Part shown: positions 24,052 through 36,052 of the stretch, one piece after another
How the letters are laid out: each line of letters starts with the position of its first letter
Numbering within the stretch: position 1 is the stretch's first letter
Assembly (NCBI GenBank): GCA_900073065.1
Contig: FJOG01000009.1
Location: 1,070,267 to 1,134,266, forward strand
Length of the DNA: 64,000 bases
DNA from: Phialocephala subalpina
Taxonomy: Eukaryota > Ascomycota > Leotiomycetes > Helotiales > Mollisiaceae
Direction: 5' to 3'
Position numbers and translations under genes: made by a program
The notes under the pieces: model-generated
Database searches by the model: none
Told to the model about the DNA's origin: nothing
What the model saw: the letters and a program-made list of their open reading frames with translations, nothing else

Positions 24052-27000
24052 ATGCCACGACCAGAAATTATTCGGGCAGGCAAGTTCTACTATTTTCAAA
24101 CCCAGAGCGATCAACTGCTAACTTACCATCTCGCAGACTCAATTGATCTGCAAGATCAAAATTCCCCCTCGGCACAAGACCACACACGGCAACCTGCACA
24201 CCCAGCTCCCCTAGGATCTGGGCCTCCGGCTCCTCATCAAGCAGAGGCTTTACGCGAATTGAAAGTGGAGGCAGCAGAAGAAAATCATCGAAGTCCAAGA
24301 GTGTCAAAGGAATGGTCCACGACTGAAGTTCAGCAATTACAACAATATGGAGACGACTTGGCGGCAGGCGTCACGTCAAAATTGAATGGCGCGAATCTCC
24401 AGCAACAGCAAGACAATCTAGCCGTGGCTCAGAATGGAGGGCTCACAGGGTCGACGGCCGAAGATGCGGACATGGCAGATGCGGAAGGAGACGATGGAAT
24501 GGACGATGATATGATGGACAAGATATCGAGTTCCCCATCAATCGACGATGGTGGGTATTCCCTTCCACATCTATGGTCCCAGCGCGCCGATTCTCTTACG
24601 CTTTCTACTCCGACGAAGTCTCCATCACAAGCGTGCGGTGACAGTTCTTCTCTATTCGTCGACACGCCTGAGCATTTCCCCTTAGGGATGCTACCTGATC
24701 CAATCGACAAGGACGATGTTCAGGGCATCCACAAAAGCAAGTATCGTCATTTTCAGGGTGAGTTACCGGACGCGACGAGAAGCGAATCGAATTACGACGG
24801 AGACCGGATGGACGATATCCCTACGCCAGCCTCGAAGTATCAACCGCATCCCGAGGCATACGATGAGGACTTCGACTTGGATCAGCTTACCAACGAACTC
24901 CTCGAGGCGCATATGAACATGCTCGAAGAAGACGACGAGGATGTTTTTCATACTCCCAAGTCTAGATCCGAAGAAAGAGAGCCCGAAGACGAGCTAGACG
25001 AGCCAGATGATCTGAAATCGGACGACGGAATTCCTACCATACCATACGAAGCCTCCTCTGATGAAGATGACGATTCCGAAACTTTCTTTCCTACCTCCCC
25101 TACACGCATTGATTCAGGTTGGGGTGGCGATTGCTTACAAGATATAGAGGACATTGATTTTGAATTCGTATATGCTTTACATACCTTTGTCGCAACTGTT
25201 GAAGGTCAAGCAAACGCTACAAAGGGCGACACGATGGTCCTATTGGATGATAGTAACAGCTACTGGTGGCTTGTGAGGGTAGTCAAAGACAGCAGTATTG
25301 GTCGGTGTTTGCAATCTTGTGTTCTTCGAAGTCCCTTCTGATTGCTGTCCCAGGTTACTTACCAGCAGAGCATATTGAGACACCTACAGAACGTTTGGCA
25401 CGTCTAAACAAACACAGGAATATTGACGTATGTACAAAGGCATATACCCATCTGTTACGAAACTGACATTTATAGCTCACTTCAACAATGTTGGGAGACC
25501 AAGCAGAGAAATCTAAGAATCCTTTGAAGAAGGCTATTCGAAGAAGAAATGCAAAAACTGTTACTTTCACCGCACCTACTTACGTCGAAGCTTCAGACAA
25601 TGACTATTCCACTGATGAAGAAGAGGGCGAGGAAGGTTATTATGGTCAGAATGGCCAGCAGGAGCAGAACGGAGATCAAGAGGAGCAGGCTGTCGAAGAG
25701 GAAGAAGTGGCTACAGTCGAACCATTGAAACCTCGAGCCGAAATCCGTGAGGTCAAGACTGAGCCAGTTGAACAGGAGAAGGACATTATCTCCAAAACCA
25801 GCTCAGACGCGACTAGGACCAGCGATGAAATTTTCGAGGGGAAGGTTGAGAGCAAATCACGAAATGGTACTGTCAGGAACACAGATTCATTCTTCAAGGA
25901 TGATTCTGTGGAAACTAGGAAAATCACGCTCACCCCAAACTTGTTACGAGACGATTCAAGCACTTCTACACGGACATCGAACGACTCTAAGGAGCTGAAG
26001 CAACGTCCAAGTCTCGACAAGCTGGAGAAGGACTCTCCCGAAAAGGGCAAGGATAAGAAGGCGAAAGACAAGAAGGATAAGGAGAAGAAACCGGGAATGC
26101 TCAGCGGGTTGTTCAAGCGAAAGGAGAAGAAGAACAAGTCATCGATCGATGAAGAGATCGACGAATTGATCGCTGGGAAACAGTCTACCGAGAACTCCAG
26201 ATCATCTCCCGAACCCAGCCGGGATTCCGGTGAAATGGTTGCTGCGGAAGAGCAAGCTTCAACACAGACTTCTGAGGTGCAGAGACAGCCGAGTAAGCTG
26301 CAGAAGCAGCCTCGAACGGATACATCACCCACTCGCAAGGCTGGCCAAGGGAGAGAGGTTATTAAGCCTTCAGAGCCTCAACAGGCGCCTGCACCGAATC
26401 GTGCAACCCCGGCTGAGTCTGTGCAGGCACCATCAATGCGTTTGGTGCAGCCAGAAACGTCAGATGAAGTCACACAGCAGTCAAGCAACACTTCTCCCGA
26501 AACTTCAAGAGGACCACGAGAACGAGCTGCTTCTGAAGCCTCGCGAGCACCAGCTCCAATCTTGACAGTTCCAAAAGAGCAGAAGTCAGTGGGAGCGATC
26601 TCGAAAATGCTTCGAAGTAATTCCGAATCCAAGCCGGTGAAGACCAAAAAGGCCAAGTCTCGAGTTGAGCTGGATGATTTCGATTCTTCTGATGAGAACT
26701 CACCAGTGGAAGAACCCATACGAGGACCGAAATCTCAACGCCCAATCCCAGGCAGCTTCCCAGACAGCTACATTGCATCACCGCCGCCCACTGAACGAAG
26801 CAATCATGCAGAGGAGAGGTTATCTGAGTCGCCAGTGCAGGTGTCTCCGGTTCAATTGTATCCTCCTCCTCTCATGGTCGACACTTCAAGTCAGGAAGAG
26901 CCACCATCACCAGTGTCATCACCCTCACCTGAGCTTATTGATGCAGAGGATGCCCGAGAAAAGAAAGGTGGAAGCTCTACAACTTCCACGTCAACTCCCA

Positions 27001-27288
27001 CGTGGAGTGATGCTCACCTCAGGACGTTTTTTGACGATGACGCGGATATCAAAGATCTGTTGGTTGTGGTATATGACAAGTCAGGGGTAGTCCCTGCTGG
27101 TCCGGATCACCCAATTACGGGGAATCTGTTCAGGGAAGAAAACGCGAAGTTGGCGGATATCACCAATGTAAGTTTCTACGTTATTCGATGCGACACTTGA
27201 ATTTGTACTAATGGCCTTGCAGCGTCTGGATGGCATGCTAGGAGACTGGCTTGCTCGCAAAATGAGAGCACAGGGCTCAACAAGGTAA
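24052..27288 (+). CDS. BUD14: SH3-domain cell-polarity protein, Tea4/Bud14 family
   Basis: Preferred model join(24052..24079, 24137..25300, 25354..25427, 25476..27167, 27223..27288), 1007 aa. Bud14/Tea4 is the polarity factor that brings type-1 phosphatase and formins to growth sites; filamentous homologues (TeaC) mark hyphal tips. The first intron would be GC-AG (GCAAGT..CTAAC..GCAG, 57 nt) and is a multiple of three, so retention adds 19 residues (1026 aa) without a stop. After an acidic disordered region comes the SH3 domain (YALHTFVATVEGQANATKGDTMVLLDDSNSYWWLVRVV, continuing GYLPAEHIETP across an intron), then the family block LARLNKHRNIDLTSTMLGD. The long Lys/Glu/Ser-rich tail ends with DIKDLLVVVYDKSG and RLDGMLGDWLARKMRAQGS, both family-typical. 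STE50 follows on the same strand. Confidence 0.88.
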
Positions 27289-27919
27289 CAGCACATACCA
27301 TTGTACTCTGGCACATTCTGAATTGTACATGATGAACACGAAAATGATCAATGACGTTGGGAGGGACTTTTCATCCGGCGTACTGGGAACGGAGAACTCA
27401 AGGGGGACGGGACGGGGAAAGGAAGGCGCAGAATACCTTATACCAATTGGATGTTTTTTAAAGTAGTTGTGGTTGCTGGTATCAGCGAACCCAACCCCTA
27501 CATATTCGTTTCTATCATACTTTCTGCCCACAATCGCGGTGCTGTCTCACCTTGATCGAATCCCTGTCTCGTCTCCTTGTCGCAGATTTCACAAAAGCCA
27601 AGCTCAGACGATCCATACGAACTCTATCTCGAGGGCACACTCGAAAATCACCACGAACAGTTGTAAATCTTTGTCTTACGCAATATAATTGAGTGGCAAG
27701 AACGAGTTCAATGTCCAGTCACCTCACGGCGTCTAGCTATATCTCGTCTCTATTAATATCAGCCCCATATAAAATTGCCCAGTGCGGCTTTCAGGTCGAG
27801 CAGGTTCATAGCGTGGGAAGCTAAACCCTATTCGGCTCCCTTGTGAAGCAGAGCAACTTCCAACGCTCGAGAGCCCCATCTCAACATCCGCGTATCGAAC
27901 TGCTACCAGCGCAAGGAGA
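27289..27919. other. Spacer between BUD14 and STE50
   Basis: About 630 bp holding the BUD14 3' end and the STE50 promoter. No other feature seen. Confidence 0.4.
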
Positions 27920-29518
27920 ATGGCTTTTGAGAATGGTACAGCGATGTATCCGGAATCCGACGCAGATGATGAATACGAGCGTTCACTGCATGCCAGCTCA
28001 CCGACCTTGGCCACGGATTCAGAAACCTCCCCTACCTCATCTGAGCTCTCTTCGAACAACCACACACCGACGACCTACCAGCACAGCACGGGAGACCGGC
28101 TACCAGAGACCATAATTACAGAATGGACGGCAGACGAGTGCGCTGATTTCGTGAGCAGCTTGGGTCTGCAACAGTATGGCGATCAATTCTTAGGTAGGCG
28201 CCCTGGCCTCGAGGACAAATCGACGACATGAACTCATACATCATAGAAAACGAGATTGTCGGCGAAGCACTCGTAGCATTACAACATGACGACCTCAAGC
28301 AGATGGGTGTGGCGAGTGTAGGGCATCGACTCACTATTCTAAAGAGCGTATACGACATCAAGATCAAACAAGACATACCGATAGAGAGCGACCACTATGT
28401 GCCATTATGTGAGTTCTTGGCCGTCAATGTTAGGAGCTATACTGACTGCTATATTAGCTGCGGATGCAGAAGCCCAATATGCTACGGCGACATTAAAAGA
28501 TATCAAGCAGTTGGTGGAACAACTGCGGCTGCGAGACGAGCGAATGAGCATTGCAGAGGAGCAATTGCGCAGAATAACGGCTGAATACACTCGACTAAGG
28601 GAAGATCTCCTGCCAGTCTTCCGAATGGCAAAAGAAGGGCAACCATTACCTCCACCTGGCACTGGTGAGTCCAACAACCAAGCGACCTATAATTACGATG
28701 CCTCGAGTACGATATCGCCACCTGCACCTACGCCATCTTCGAGTCAGTCTGGCGGTGGACTTTCTAGGAAGTTCTCAACGAAGAAACTTTACTATGACCC
28801 GAAAAATGCGTCTCCTACATACGGACAATCTGGGCAGGAAAGGTCTTTGATGGAACAAGCTCTGGATCCTGCAAATGCAGCCGAACGAGCAGTCCTTTCA
28901 TCATCCCACCTGGCAGCAATGAATGGTGGCTCGCAAGCCTCGATATCTCCTGGATACCCCTCCCCTAATCAACCCTCGCCAACATCTCCTCCCACACTCG
29001 GCGGGTCGACCCTGGCCTCACGATCCTACCGCTCCGACCAACCTACCCCTGCCCGTAGTACCTTCCCGCAGAACGATAACGACAACTACCAACCCTCTAC
29101 ATACTCGCGAGACAGCCAGAAACCTGCACCCTCGCGGCGTGCTCAAACACCAGCACTCGATACACCCTCCTCGAATGGCTCAGTTGAAATATTCAAGTCC
29201 TTTCGTGTCAGCATGGAAGATCCATGCTACAAGGTCCTACCTGCAGCACTTAAGAAGTACAATATCAATGCGCCTTGGGAACAATACGCCTTATATATTG
29301 TGTATGGAGACAAAGAACGGTGCCTGGGTATGGAGGAGAAGCCTCTGATATTGTTCAAGCAATTGGACAAGGAAGGGAAGAAGCCCATGTTCATGCTTCG
29401 AAAGATCAGCCCGAGTACGGATCCACAAGCAGGCGACGGACCTGGGAGCGCGGGACTCGATCGAAATGGAGGTAGAGGTGTACAAGCAACATATGATCCA
29501 CCTGGCGGCATCATATGA
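27920..29518 (+). CDS. STE50: Ste50-like MAPK adaptor, SAM and RA domains
   Basis: Model join(27920..28193, 28247..28408, 28458..29518), 498 aa. Ste50 binds the MAPKKK Ste11 through its SAM domain and a Cdc42/Ras-type GTPase through its RA domain, serving pheromone, filamentation and osmotic MAPK cascades. The SAM domain (about 66-135) starts ITEWTADECADFVSSLGLQQY and, across the first intron, continues ENEIVGEALVALQHDDLKQM. A coiled-coil segment (IKQLVEQLRLRDERMSIAEE) follows, then a Ser/Pro-rich linker. The RA domain is at about 380-460 (FKSFRVSMEDPCYKVLPAAL...FMLRK). All three junctions keep phase; introns are 49-53 nt. Confidence 0.93.
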
Positions 29519-30585
29519 GCACACAACAGCACATTGTCTTAGAGAATTTCTGGGACACGGAGTTGGATGCTGCTGAAATCTTGCATAGCGAGCGACTGGG
29601 GGAGCGAATTTGGTTCTCAAGCATGCAGCCTTTTTGCAGTTTGTCACTCGAATTGTGTGACGTGCAATTTTGTACGATGGAATTTGTCTTCTGGGAACAA
29701 CAAGCGGAATGTCACCGGCTTTCTGATACGAAGGAGGGAGCTAGCAATCCGGCATAGCTAGCGAGCCAGCACAATTTGTGCTTGGATAACCTCGTTTCTG
29801 CATTTACGGCGCAAGATCTGCAAGCAAAGCGGTGGATGCCTTTTCCTTTCGTCTTCTCTCCGGCAGCGAAGTTTTGGGGTCACTATCTATGTCTATGATG
29901 TGTAGAGGTGTTCTGTAGTCGATAGTATGGCGTATGGGAGATGATCCTACGAGTACGAAATAGTTGAATCAAGAGTTACTTTCGGTCATCAGAGGATTGT
30001 GCCTGGTTTCCCCACTCCTGGTAAGAACAACATTCTGAGCTCGTTTATCGAGCAAACTGTTGTTGTTTTACTTGCACCGTTCTTGCAAAGACGTTCCACG
30101 AGCTGTAGTCAATCTTTATGAATCCGGTCTCGAGTTGAGATAGCTTCATCACATCTGCATATGCGCTACAAACTCATTCCAATCCTCAAACATCCCACGT
30201 ACATTCACCGATTTAGGATTTTGGCTCTCTCCATGAGCATGCAAGGCACATCGGTATCGCTTACGGTTTACACAAGATGTTCGTTCTTAATTCAGAGTCG
30301 CTCGAGTAAAGTCCGAAATGTAAGATGCATATTCAAGTATCGCCGAAAATTGTCAGACCTCAGGGAATCACTTCATGATGATCAGATCCCAAAACACAGT
30401 CCATACAGATCTGTCCGCGGTTATCTTGTTAATTCCTTAATCTCCGTTTGGGTTGCAGCTTTGGCGTTGTCGCGTGCAATATATAACTTCAAGATCCTCA
30501 CTCCACATTCATTTGAGTAACCCTCGCAGCACTTACACAATACACCTATAACCCCAGAAACCTCAATTAACCATCAACAATCACA
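29519..30585. other. Intergenic region
   Basis: No gene supported. A 119-codon plus-strand stretch (30161-30520) has no domain. It probably holds the STE50 3' end and the old SDR promoter. Confidence 0.35.
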
Positions 30586-31604
30586 ATAGTTACCACCCAA
30601 AACCCAGTCTAGTTCATTACAGGAACCTCCACCGGTCTCGGCGCCGCCCTCGCAACCCACGCCCTCAAGTCCGGCCACACCGTAATTGCAACAGTCCGAA
30701 ATCCTTCGAAAGTCACCTCCTACTCCAGGATCTCGGAACCAGGCGGTAACTGGGCTCCTCTAGATGTGGATGCGCAAAATTCGGGAGAGATTATGATGGA
30801 AGCGGTGGAGAAGTACGGAGGATGAAGGTTGGATGTTTTGGTTAAGAATGCGGGATATTCGATTTTGGGAGCTGTTGAGGATATGGAGTGAGTTGAATTT
30901 GCTTTCTCGCTTCTTGTGTTTTCGCTATTTATCCCCTTTTCCCAATAGGAGCTAACACAAACAAAAAGTGATCGAGAAGCCCACTCTCAACTCGAAACCA
31001 ACTTTTTCGGTCCCCTCCGCCTCATCCGCTCCGCCCCCCCTCTTCTCCGCTCCCAAAAGTCCGGAACAATAGTAAACATCACCTCTGTAGCAGGCATCGA
31101 TGGTCTCCCTACTTCTGGTCTCTACGCTGCCTCGAAATTCGCTCTTGAAGGCCCTTCTGAGTCTCTACAAAGAGAAGTTTCGCCATTTGGGGTCAGAGTG
31201 TTGTTATTTGAGCCAGGGGCGTTTAGGACGAGGTTTCTAGCGGGAGGGAGTATGGTGAGGCCGAAGGAGATGGAGCCTGCTTATAAAGGGACAGCTGTCG
31301 AGGCAACGTTGGCGAAGTTTAAGGAGATGGATGGGAAGCAGGTCAGTCTTCCTTCATGCTTCTCACTTCCGAAAGTTTAAGAGTTGTACTGACGGTATAT
31401 CAGAGAGGAGATGCGAACAAAGCAGTAAGTATAATATTCGGTGTTGTTATGGGAGACGGAGTTGCCAAAGGTTTGGATAAGGGACTTTTGAGATTGCCGC
31501 TTGGTGAGGATTGCGTTCAGAGGTATGAGACGAAGGTCAAGGGGATGGAGAAGAACCTCGAGGCTGTGAAAAAATTCGTGCTAGGGCTGGATGTTGATGA
31601 GTGA
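30586..31604 (+). pseudogene. Short-chain dehydrogenase/reductase pseudogene
   Basis: Three exons join cleanly at 30586..30887, 30969..31341 and 31404..31604 (291 codons, normal for the family). The nucleotide-binding motif TGTSTGLG, the NAG motif (KNAGYS), SVAG and the catalytic YAASK (Tyr-x3-Lys) are all present. The gene is broken: the expected start is ATA (30586-30588), TAG lies at 30610-30612 just before FITGTSTGLG, and TGA at 30823-30825 lies between EKYGG and RLDVLV. The remaining 170 codons, after the last stop, are intact. Two lesions (ATG to ATA, TGG to TAG) would be TpG to TpA, the RIP context, if those were the original codons. An alternative upstream exon could supply a start but would not remove the TGA. 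Confidence 0.75.
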
Positions 31605-32640
31605 AAGGTTGAAAGGCTTTTAGTTGGTATTTAGGATGTAGGTTAGACGATAGCTGCAAGCCCAGATCTTAGAGATGGACAATCTCTGTTTAGCGAAGGC
31701 ATGGCTTGAGATTTATGAAAACTGCTCTAGCTGCGATATATTTTGATAATGCCAACAAATCCTTCGTCCTGTGTCGACAAGGTAATCAGGTTCCCCCGTT
31801 GGCTTTACCTTTTGGCGATAACCTGAGCACTGTTCTCGTCTATTTGGACGGAGCTGCTGCAGTAAACTTCTCAAACATCAGCATTGGTAACACGCCTTCC
31901 AATTATAGCGAAATGAAGGTAGCGTTGCTTGCGTTGCGCTCCTTCCATATACGAAATGGTGGGTTGGATGACTAAGGATCCATTGGGCAGTGGAATATTC
32001 CAAACCGTCTCAAATATCTTCCAAGTGGAATGCCCTGCAATAGTTACCAGCATCGTTTCAAAAGAGCCATTTTCGTTATTTTCAAAGTACTAGAAACCCT
32101 AGGGTTTTCAATGCTACAGAACCTTTTCCCCCATAGCTCTCGAGCTCGAGATGTTCAACAATGGCACTACCCAAAACACATTTTGCCTCCAAATGACCAA
32201 GCAACTCGAATCTCATCCACCCTGCTGACTACGCCAGCGACTTCGATGTTGGTCCAAGTCCATCGTCGGATCATCGATTCCTCGGAATCACACGCGATGC
32301 CTTGCCGAGTCACCTCTAATGTGGAAGTGACGAAGGAGCCAATTGGTTTCCAAGTACAGGCTTGGCCACTTTCAAGATCAAGAGTTTGGTTGAAAAGTCA
32401 ACAACGCTCCTTCCCAAACTACTAAATTACAACACCCGACATTTCAAAAAAGAGAAAGAGCGAGCAACTGCCGAACCTTCAAAAAGTAAGCGAAAGCACT
32501 TGCCAAGTCCTTTCCGTTCATGCAGTGAAAAGCCAGCCTGGACATAGTACGTGACTCCAAGCGTGCCGCTAAGGAAGAAAGGACTGCATAACTTCCCCAT
32601 CCATAAACATCTAACAGTCTTTCAAAGCATACCCACCCTA
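31605..32640. other. Intergenic, convergent 3' ends
   Basis: Lies between the SDR relic and the acyltransferase stop codon. Open frames at 31706-31975 and 32030-32425 show no recognised domain. Nothing else seen. Confidence 0.35.
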
Positions 32641-33753
32641 TCAACCTTCGTCAGACACCACCCCACGCCCCAACTCCCCACCACTCCAATCCCACCAACA
32701 ACCAGACTCTTCATCAACCTCACTACCCACTTTCCATCTGTTACTCCCAGCCTGAACACCACCAAGAATCACTGGATGCACCAGAAACGCGGCATATTGA
32801 TATAGTCCTAGATTTCCCCATTGCCTCCTCAGGACATCTTTCCGTTTGAATAAATCGAGCAAGTAGGTAACGATCAAGAATTCTGTTGTTTCGTTCCAGA
32901 TCGCGTAGCTGGCTGCTAGGAGGTTCATTCCTCCGTGAAGATCGGTGAATTGGTACCCTTCTGGGAAGAAATGGAGGAGTCCCACTAAGGCAAGACCTGA
33001 GGATATGGAAGCTGCTAGCAGCCATTTTCGTTGGAGTTTGGTGGGAAGGTGATTTAAAGAGGAGGAGGATCGAGTACCGAGGATGTAAGAAGCGATATAT
33101 TGAGGTGCGTATCCTAGCTCGATGCTCAAGGGCGTGTAATCTCTACCTAACGGGAAAACGAGCCTGGTGAGGAAATTGGCCAGAATGTCGAGAATCATTG
33201 CTTGAGGAAAGGTGAAGGAAAGGTTGAGATTCTGGAACTGTCGCCTGAACAGAGAGTGGGTGGTGTCGAAGGTTAGAAGGGTGGTGTTGAACCAGAGTGG
33301 ACCTCTTACACTTCTCAAGCTCTTGACATGTTGCATGAAAGTCTCCTGGACTCTAGCCCCAGAGACAATTTGACCCCGAGCGAGACTCATAATCAAAGTC
33401 TGAGCAGGTGGAGCAATCATAGAGTACGCAGCGCGAGGAACTCCAAGCCTCCACCACCTTCCAGATAGAAACTGTATCTTTCTGGTGAGACTTTGAGATG
33501 TCAACAGCCCGGATAGGTAGAAGAAGGTACCTATGAAGAAAATGTGGTTGACGGCATTGAAGGCCACGAGAGTGGGGGAAGATGCGGAGGCATGAAGGGG
33601 AGAGGTGTAGGCCCACGATCCGAGACCGCCGTAGGGAATTGAGGTGTGGTGGAGGATGGTGAGTACTGTCAATGAAGTTCTGAGGTTTGTTAGACTGTGG
33701 TCTTTGGGAGCCACTTGGACTGGCTTTGAGGGTTTGGAGAGTGTTGGTGCCAT
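32641..33753 (-). CDS. Acyltransferase-3 family multi-pass membrane protein
   Basis: Intron-free 370-aa frame. The ATG at 33753 (context CGCAATGGC) is the first good start; the open frame extends upstream to 33888 only from a TTG. Acyltransferase-3 proteins move acyl groups onto sugars or other acceptors at membranes. Family marks are the opening NLRTSLTVLTILHHTSIPYGG with its His pair, and about ten hydrophobic segments including VNHIFFIGTFFYLSGLL and LGLYQYAAFLVHPVILGGVQ. The RxxR region (LSGRWWRLGVPR) is typical. The substrate cannot be told. It is adjacent to the GNAT gene on the same strand, with no sign of a shared pathway. Confidence 0.82.
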   Translation of the reverse strand: MAPTLSKPSKPVQVAPKDHSLTNLRTSLTVLTILHHTSIPYGGLGSWAYTSPLHASASSPTLVAFNAVNHIFFIGTFFYLSGLLTSQSLTRKIQFLSGRWWRLGVPRAAYSMIAPPAQTLIMSLARGQIVSGARVQETFMQHVKSLRSVRGPLWFNTTLLTFDTTHSLFRRQFQNLNLSFTFPQAMILDILANFLTRLVFPLGRDYTPLSIELGYAPQYIASYILGTRSSSSLNHLPTKLQRKWLLAASISSGLALVGLLHFFPEGYQFTDLHGGMNLLAASYAIWNETTEFLIVTYLLDLFKRKDVLRRQWGNLGLYQYAAFLVHPVILGGVQAGSNRWKVGSEVDEESGCWWDWSGGELGRGVVSDEG

Positions 33754-34408
33754 TGCGAGGAATTGGTAGGGAATGCGAGAAAACGGATCGAGAGAAAGAA
33801 CATGAGAGATTGCTGTAAAGAACACACTTATGTTCAAGGCAGTTAGAAAGATAGCAATACTTGGCAAGTAGTGCGTATTCGTGGACAACAGATCTCTTCG
33901 TAAGGTGGGAAATACAAAAGCTTAGGTAAGACGGGTGAAATTTAGCTCTGACTTGGGAGTATGCCTGCGAAGCCTGGTTGCCTGATAAAAGGCCTTACGG
34001 GATGTTTGACTCCATAAAGAGAACTTCCAGAAAGATTCTCGCGGTACCAAGACGAAAAGAAGACACGCCAAAGTCCAGAAAATCCAGGTTCACCGATTTG
34101 TACTGTATAATAAAATGAACAAAATGGAGCAATTGGACCCATCCAGATGAGATCAGAAGCTTTCACTAAAAGCTCTCAGACCTTCATGCCATTAGTCAAT
34201 GGACGTTCATGTCCCTGGACAATGTCCCACTTGGACTGACCATTTTGGGTGTCGCTTACTTAGGACATCGAGAGGTTCCGTATCTGGGGTGTTTGAGTCT
34301 GCGCATTCTCCCATATTTCAGAGAAAGTGAAGTACATGTTCTGCATATTATCAGATCTTGAGAGCAAGCATGGAAGGATCGAGTACCACTTACATTCTCT
34401 CAATACCC
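33754..34408. other. Spacer between acyltransferase and GNAT genes
   Basis: Holds the acyltransferase promoter and the GNAT 3' end. Nothing else seen. Confidence 0.35.
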
Positions 34409-36052
34409 TCACGGAACTTTTTGAGGATCTCGAACCATGCAAAATAACTTACATACCTCTCCCTCGTCGTCACAATCCATATCCTTCACGAAGTGGAAGC
34501 CCATCGCTTCATAGATCTTCATGTTCGGAATGTCTCGACTTGACTCCAAATAGCACTTTCTTCCTTCTGCATCTGCTTTCTTGGTGACTTCTCCGGCGAG
34601 GAGTTTCCCAATGCCTTTGCCCTGATGGCCAGGAGACACGACCATGATGTTGAGGAAGTAATAACCGTTCGGATCGTTCCAGATCTCAGATTGGGCTTCA
34701 GTTTGTTTTGTCTTCCAGATATAGTAACGCTGAAAGGAGAATGGTCAGCACTTCCTACTTCAGGTTCGCTGTTTGGTGGAATGGAACAAAACATCGGTAG
34801 GTGCAAGCGAACTTGGCGAAGTATGAGATAATTCTTGAGACTCAGTGGACGCATATCAGATGAAGACGAAGTACAGAACGTCGGAGAAGCACATTGTATC
34901 AACTCTCGACGAACGCATAAACTCGATGACAGCCGTCTGAGCATGTCTGTCACCGATATCGACATGTGCCTCTCGATGGCATCTGACAGCCACTGGATCT
35001 TTACCGAAGTTTAGCTTTGACACTTGATCACTTGATCAAGCGGCAATCTCAATGCCGAAAGACCAAAAGAAGCCATCACCTCATCTCTCCTCCATTAAAT
35101 GTTTCAACACCACCCAGTGAAACAAAAATACCTCGACCTCGGCAAACTCAATCCAACTCACCTTAACATTCAATCCTCCTCTCCCATACCACAAATTCAT
35201 CGCCACCTGCGAACCCCATAATCTCCACCCTTCGATCCATTCTCCCCAGGTCTCTTTCAGCTCAGCAGGGCGCGGAGGCATCCACATGGCAATCCCGAGC
35301 ACTTTGCCTTCTGCATCTTCGGAGTCCTTCGCCACATAAAAGAGAGCGTTGCGTATTCTATTCATGGGTTAGACTGTCCTTGGAGTATTTGGGGAGTGCA
35401 GATGCATGTCTTAGGAATGCTAACCCCCATTTACATCGAATGCCCAGAGAAACACGGTTTCGATCGAGGTTTAGCTTTCAAGTGGTCGTCAGCCAAGCTT
35501 AACAAACTTCGATATGTGTAAAAAACCAAGGAAGAGAATGAGTTGAAAGGGCATCGAAAGCTGAAGAGGCGTAACCATCTTGTGATCGACGAACACTCCT
35601 CCCTTGACCGAGGCGGACTTGACGAGTACGAGCAGGTTGAAACAATCGGTCCCGATTCAGCTAGTGATGAAGATAGCATAGCCCAAAAGAGCCGCAGAAG
35701 AAACGAATTCGTAAGCATCACATGATGGGCTCGAATCTGCCTTGCTACTCGTCAAGTCTGCCTTGAGGTTGAAACAAGAGTGTTTATGTGAGATGGGTTG
35801 ACGCGCAGCGCCAAGAGATGTCCCCCTCCATTTCTTTCTCATCTTGAGATGGGTGGTTTGTTCGGATCGGATGGCATGCGGAATCCAAGGTCTAAGAAGG
35901 GCAGGATCAGATGATGGAGCAAAAAGACTGGACCTCACCTTGCTTTTGTCGTAAACCCAGTTGTTGTAAGGATCGTCAGCAAAAGCTTCTTGGATAGCCG
36001 TTATGGCGCCGGGGATGTCTGATTCTGTAAGGGGCGAGATCTGGATTGACAT
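34409..36052 (-). CDS. GNAT-family N-acetyltransferase, four exons with two long introns
   Basis: Model complement(join(34409..34729, 35162..35357, 35425..35474, 35939..36052)), 226 aa. It starts MSIQISPLTESDIPGAITAI, a typical GNAT N-terminal strand and helix. The acetyl-CoA-binding motif A is VVSPGHQGKGIGKLLAGEV (Q-x-x-G-x-G/A pattern), and the C-terminal part gives YEAMGFHFVKDMD. Introns of 464 and 432 nt are far longer than the 50-100 nt usual in this window; the middle one is 67 nt. All junctions use GT-AG in consistent phase, and the tiny second exon (50 nt) encodes LNLDRNRVSLGIRCKWG. An in-frame ATG at 36091 is an alternative start. The substrate is unknown. Confidence 0.75.

Noticed and set aside
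33754..33888. Longer N-terminus for the acyltransferase
   Set aside because: The frame opens with TTG; the ATG at 33753 has good context and leads directly into the family's opening motif.
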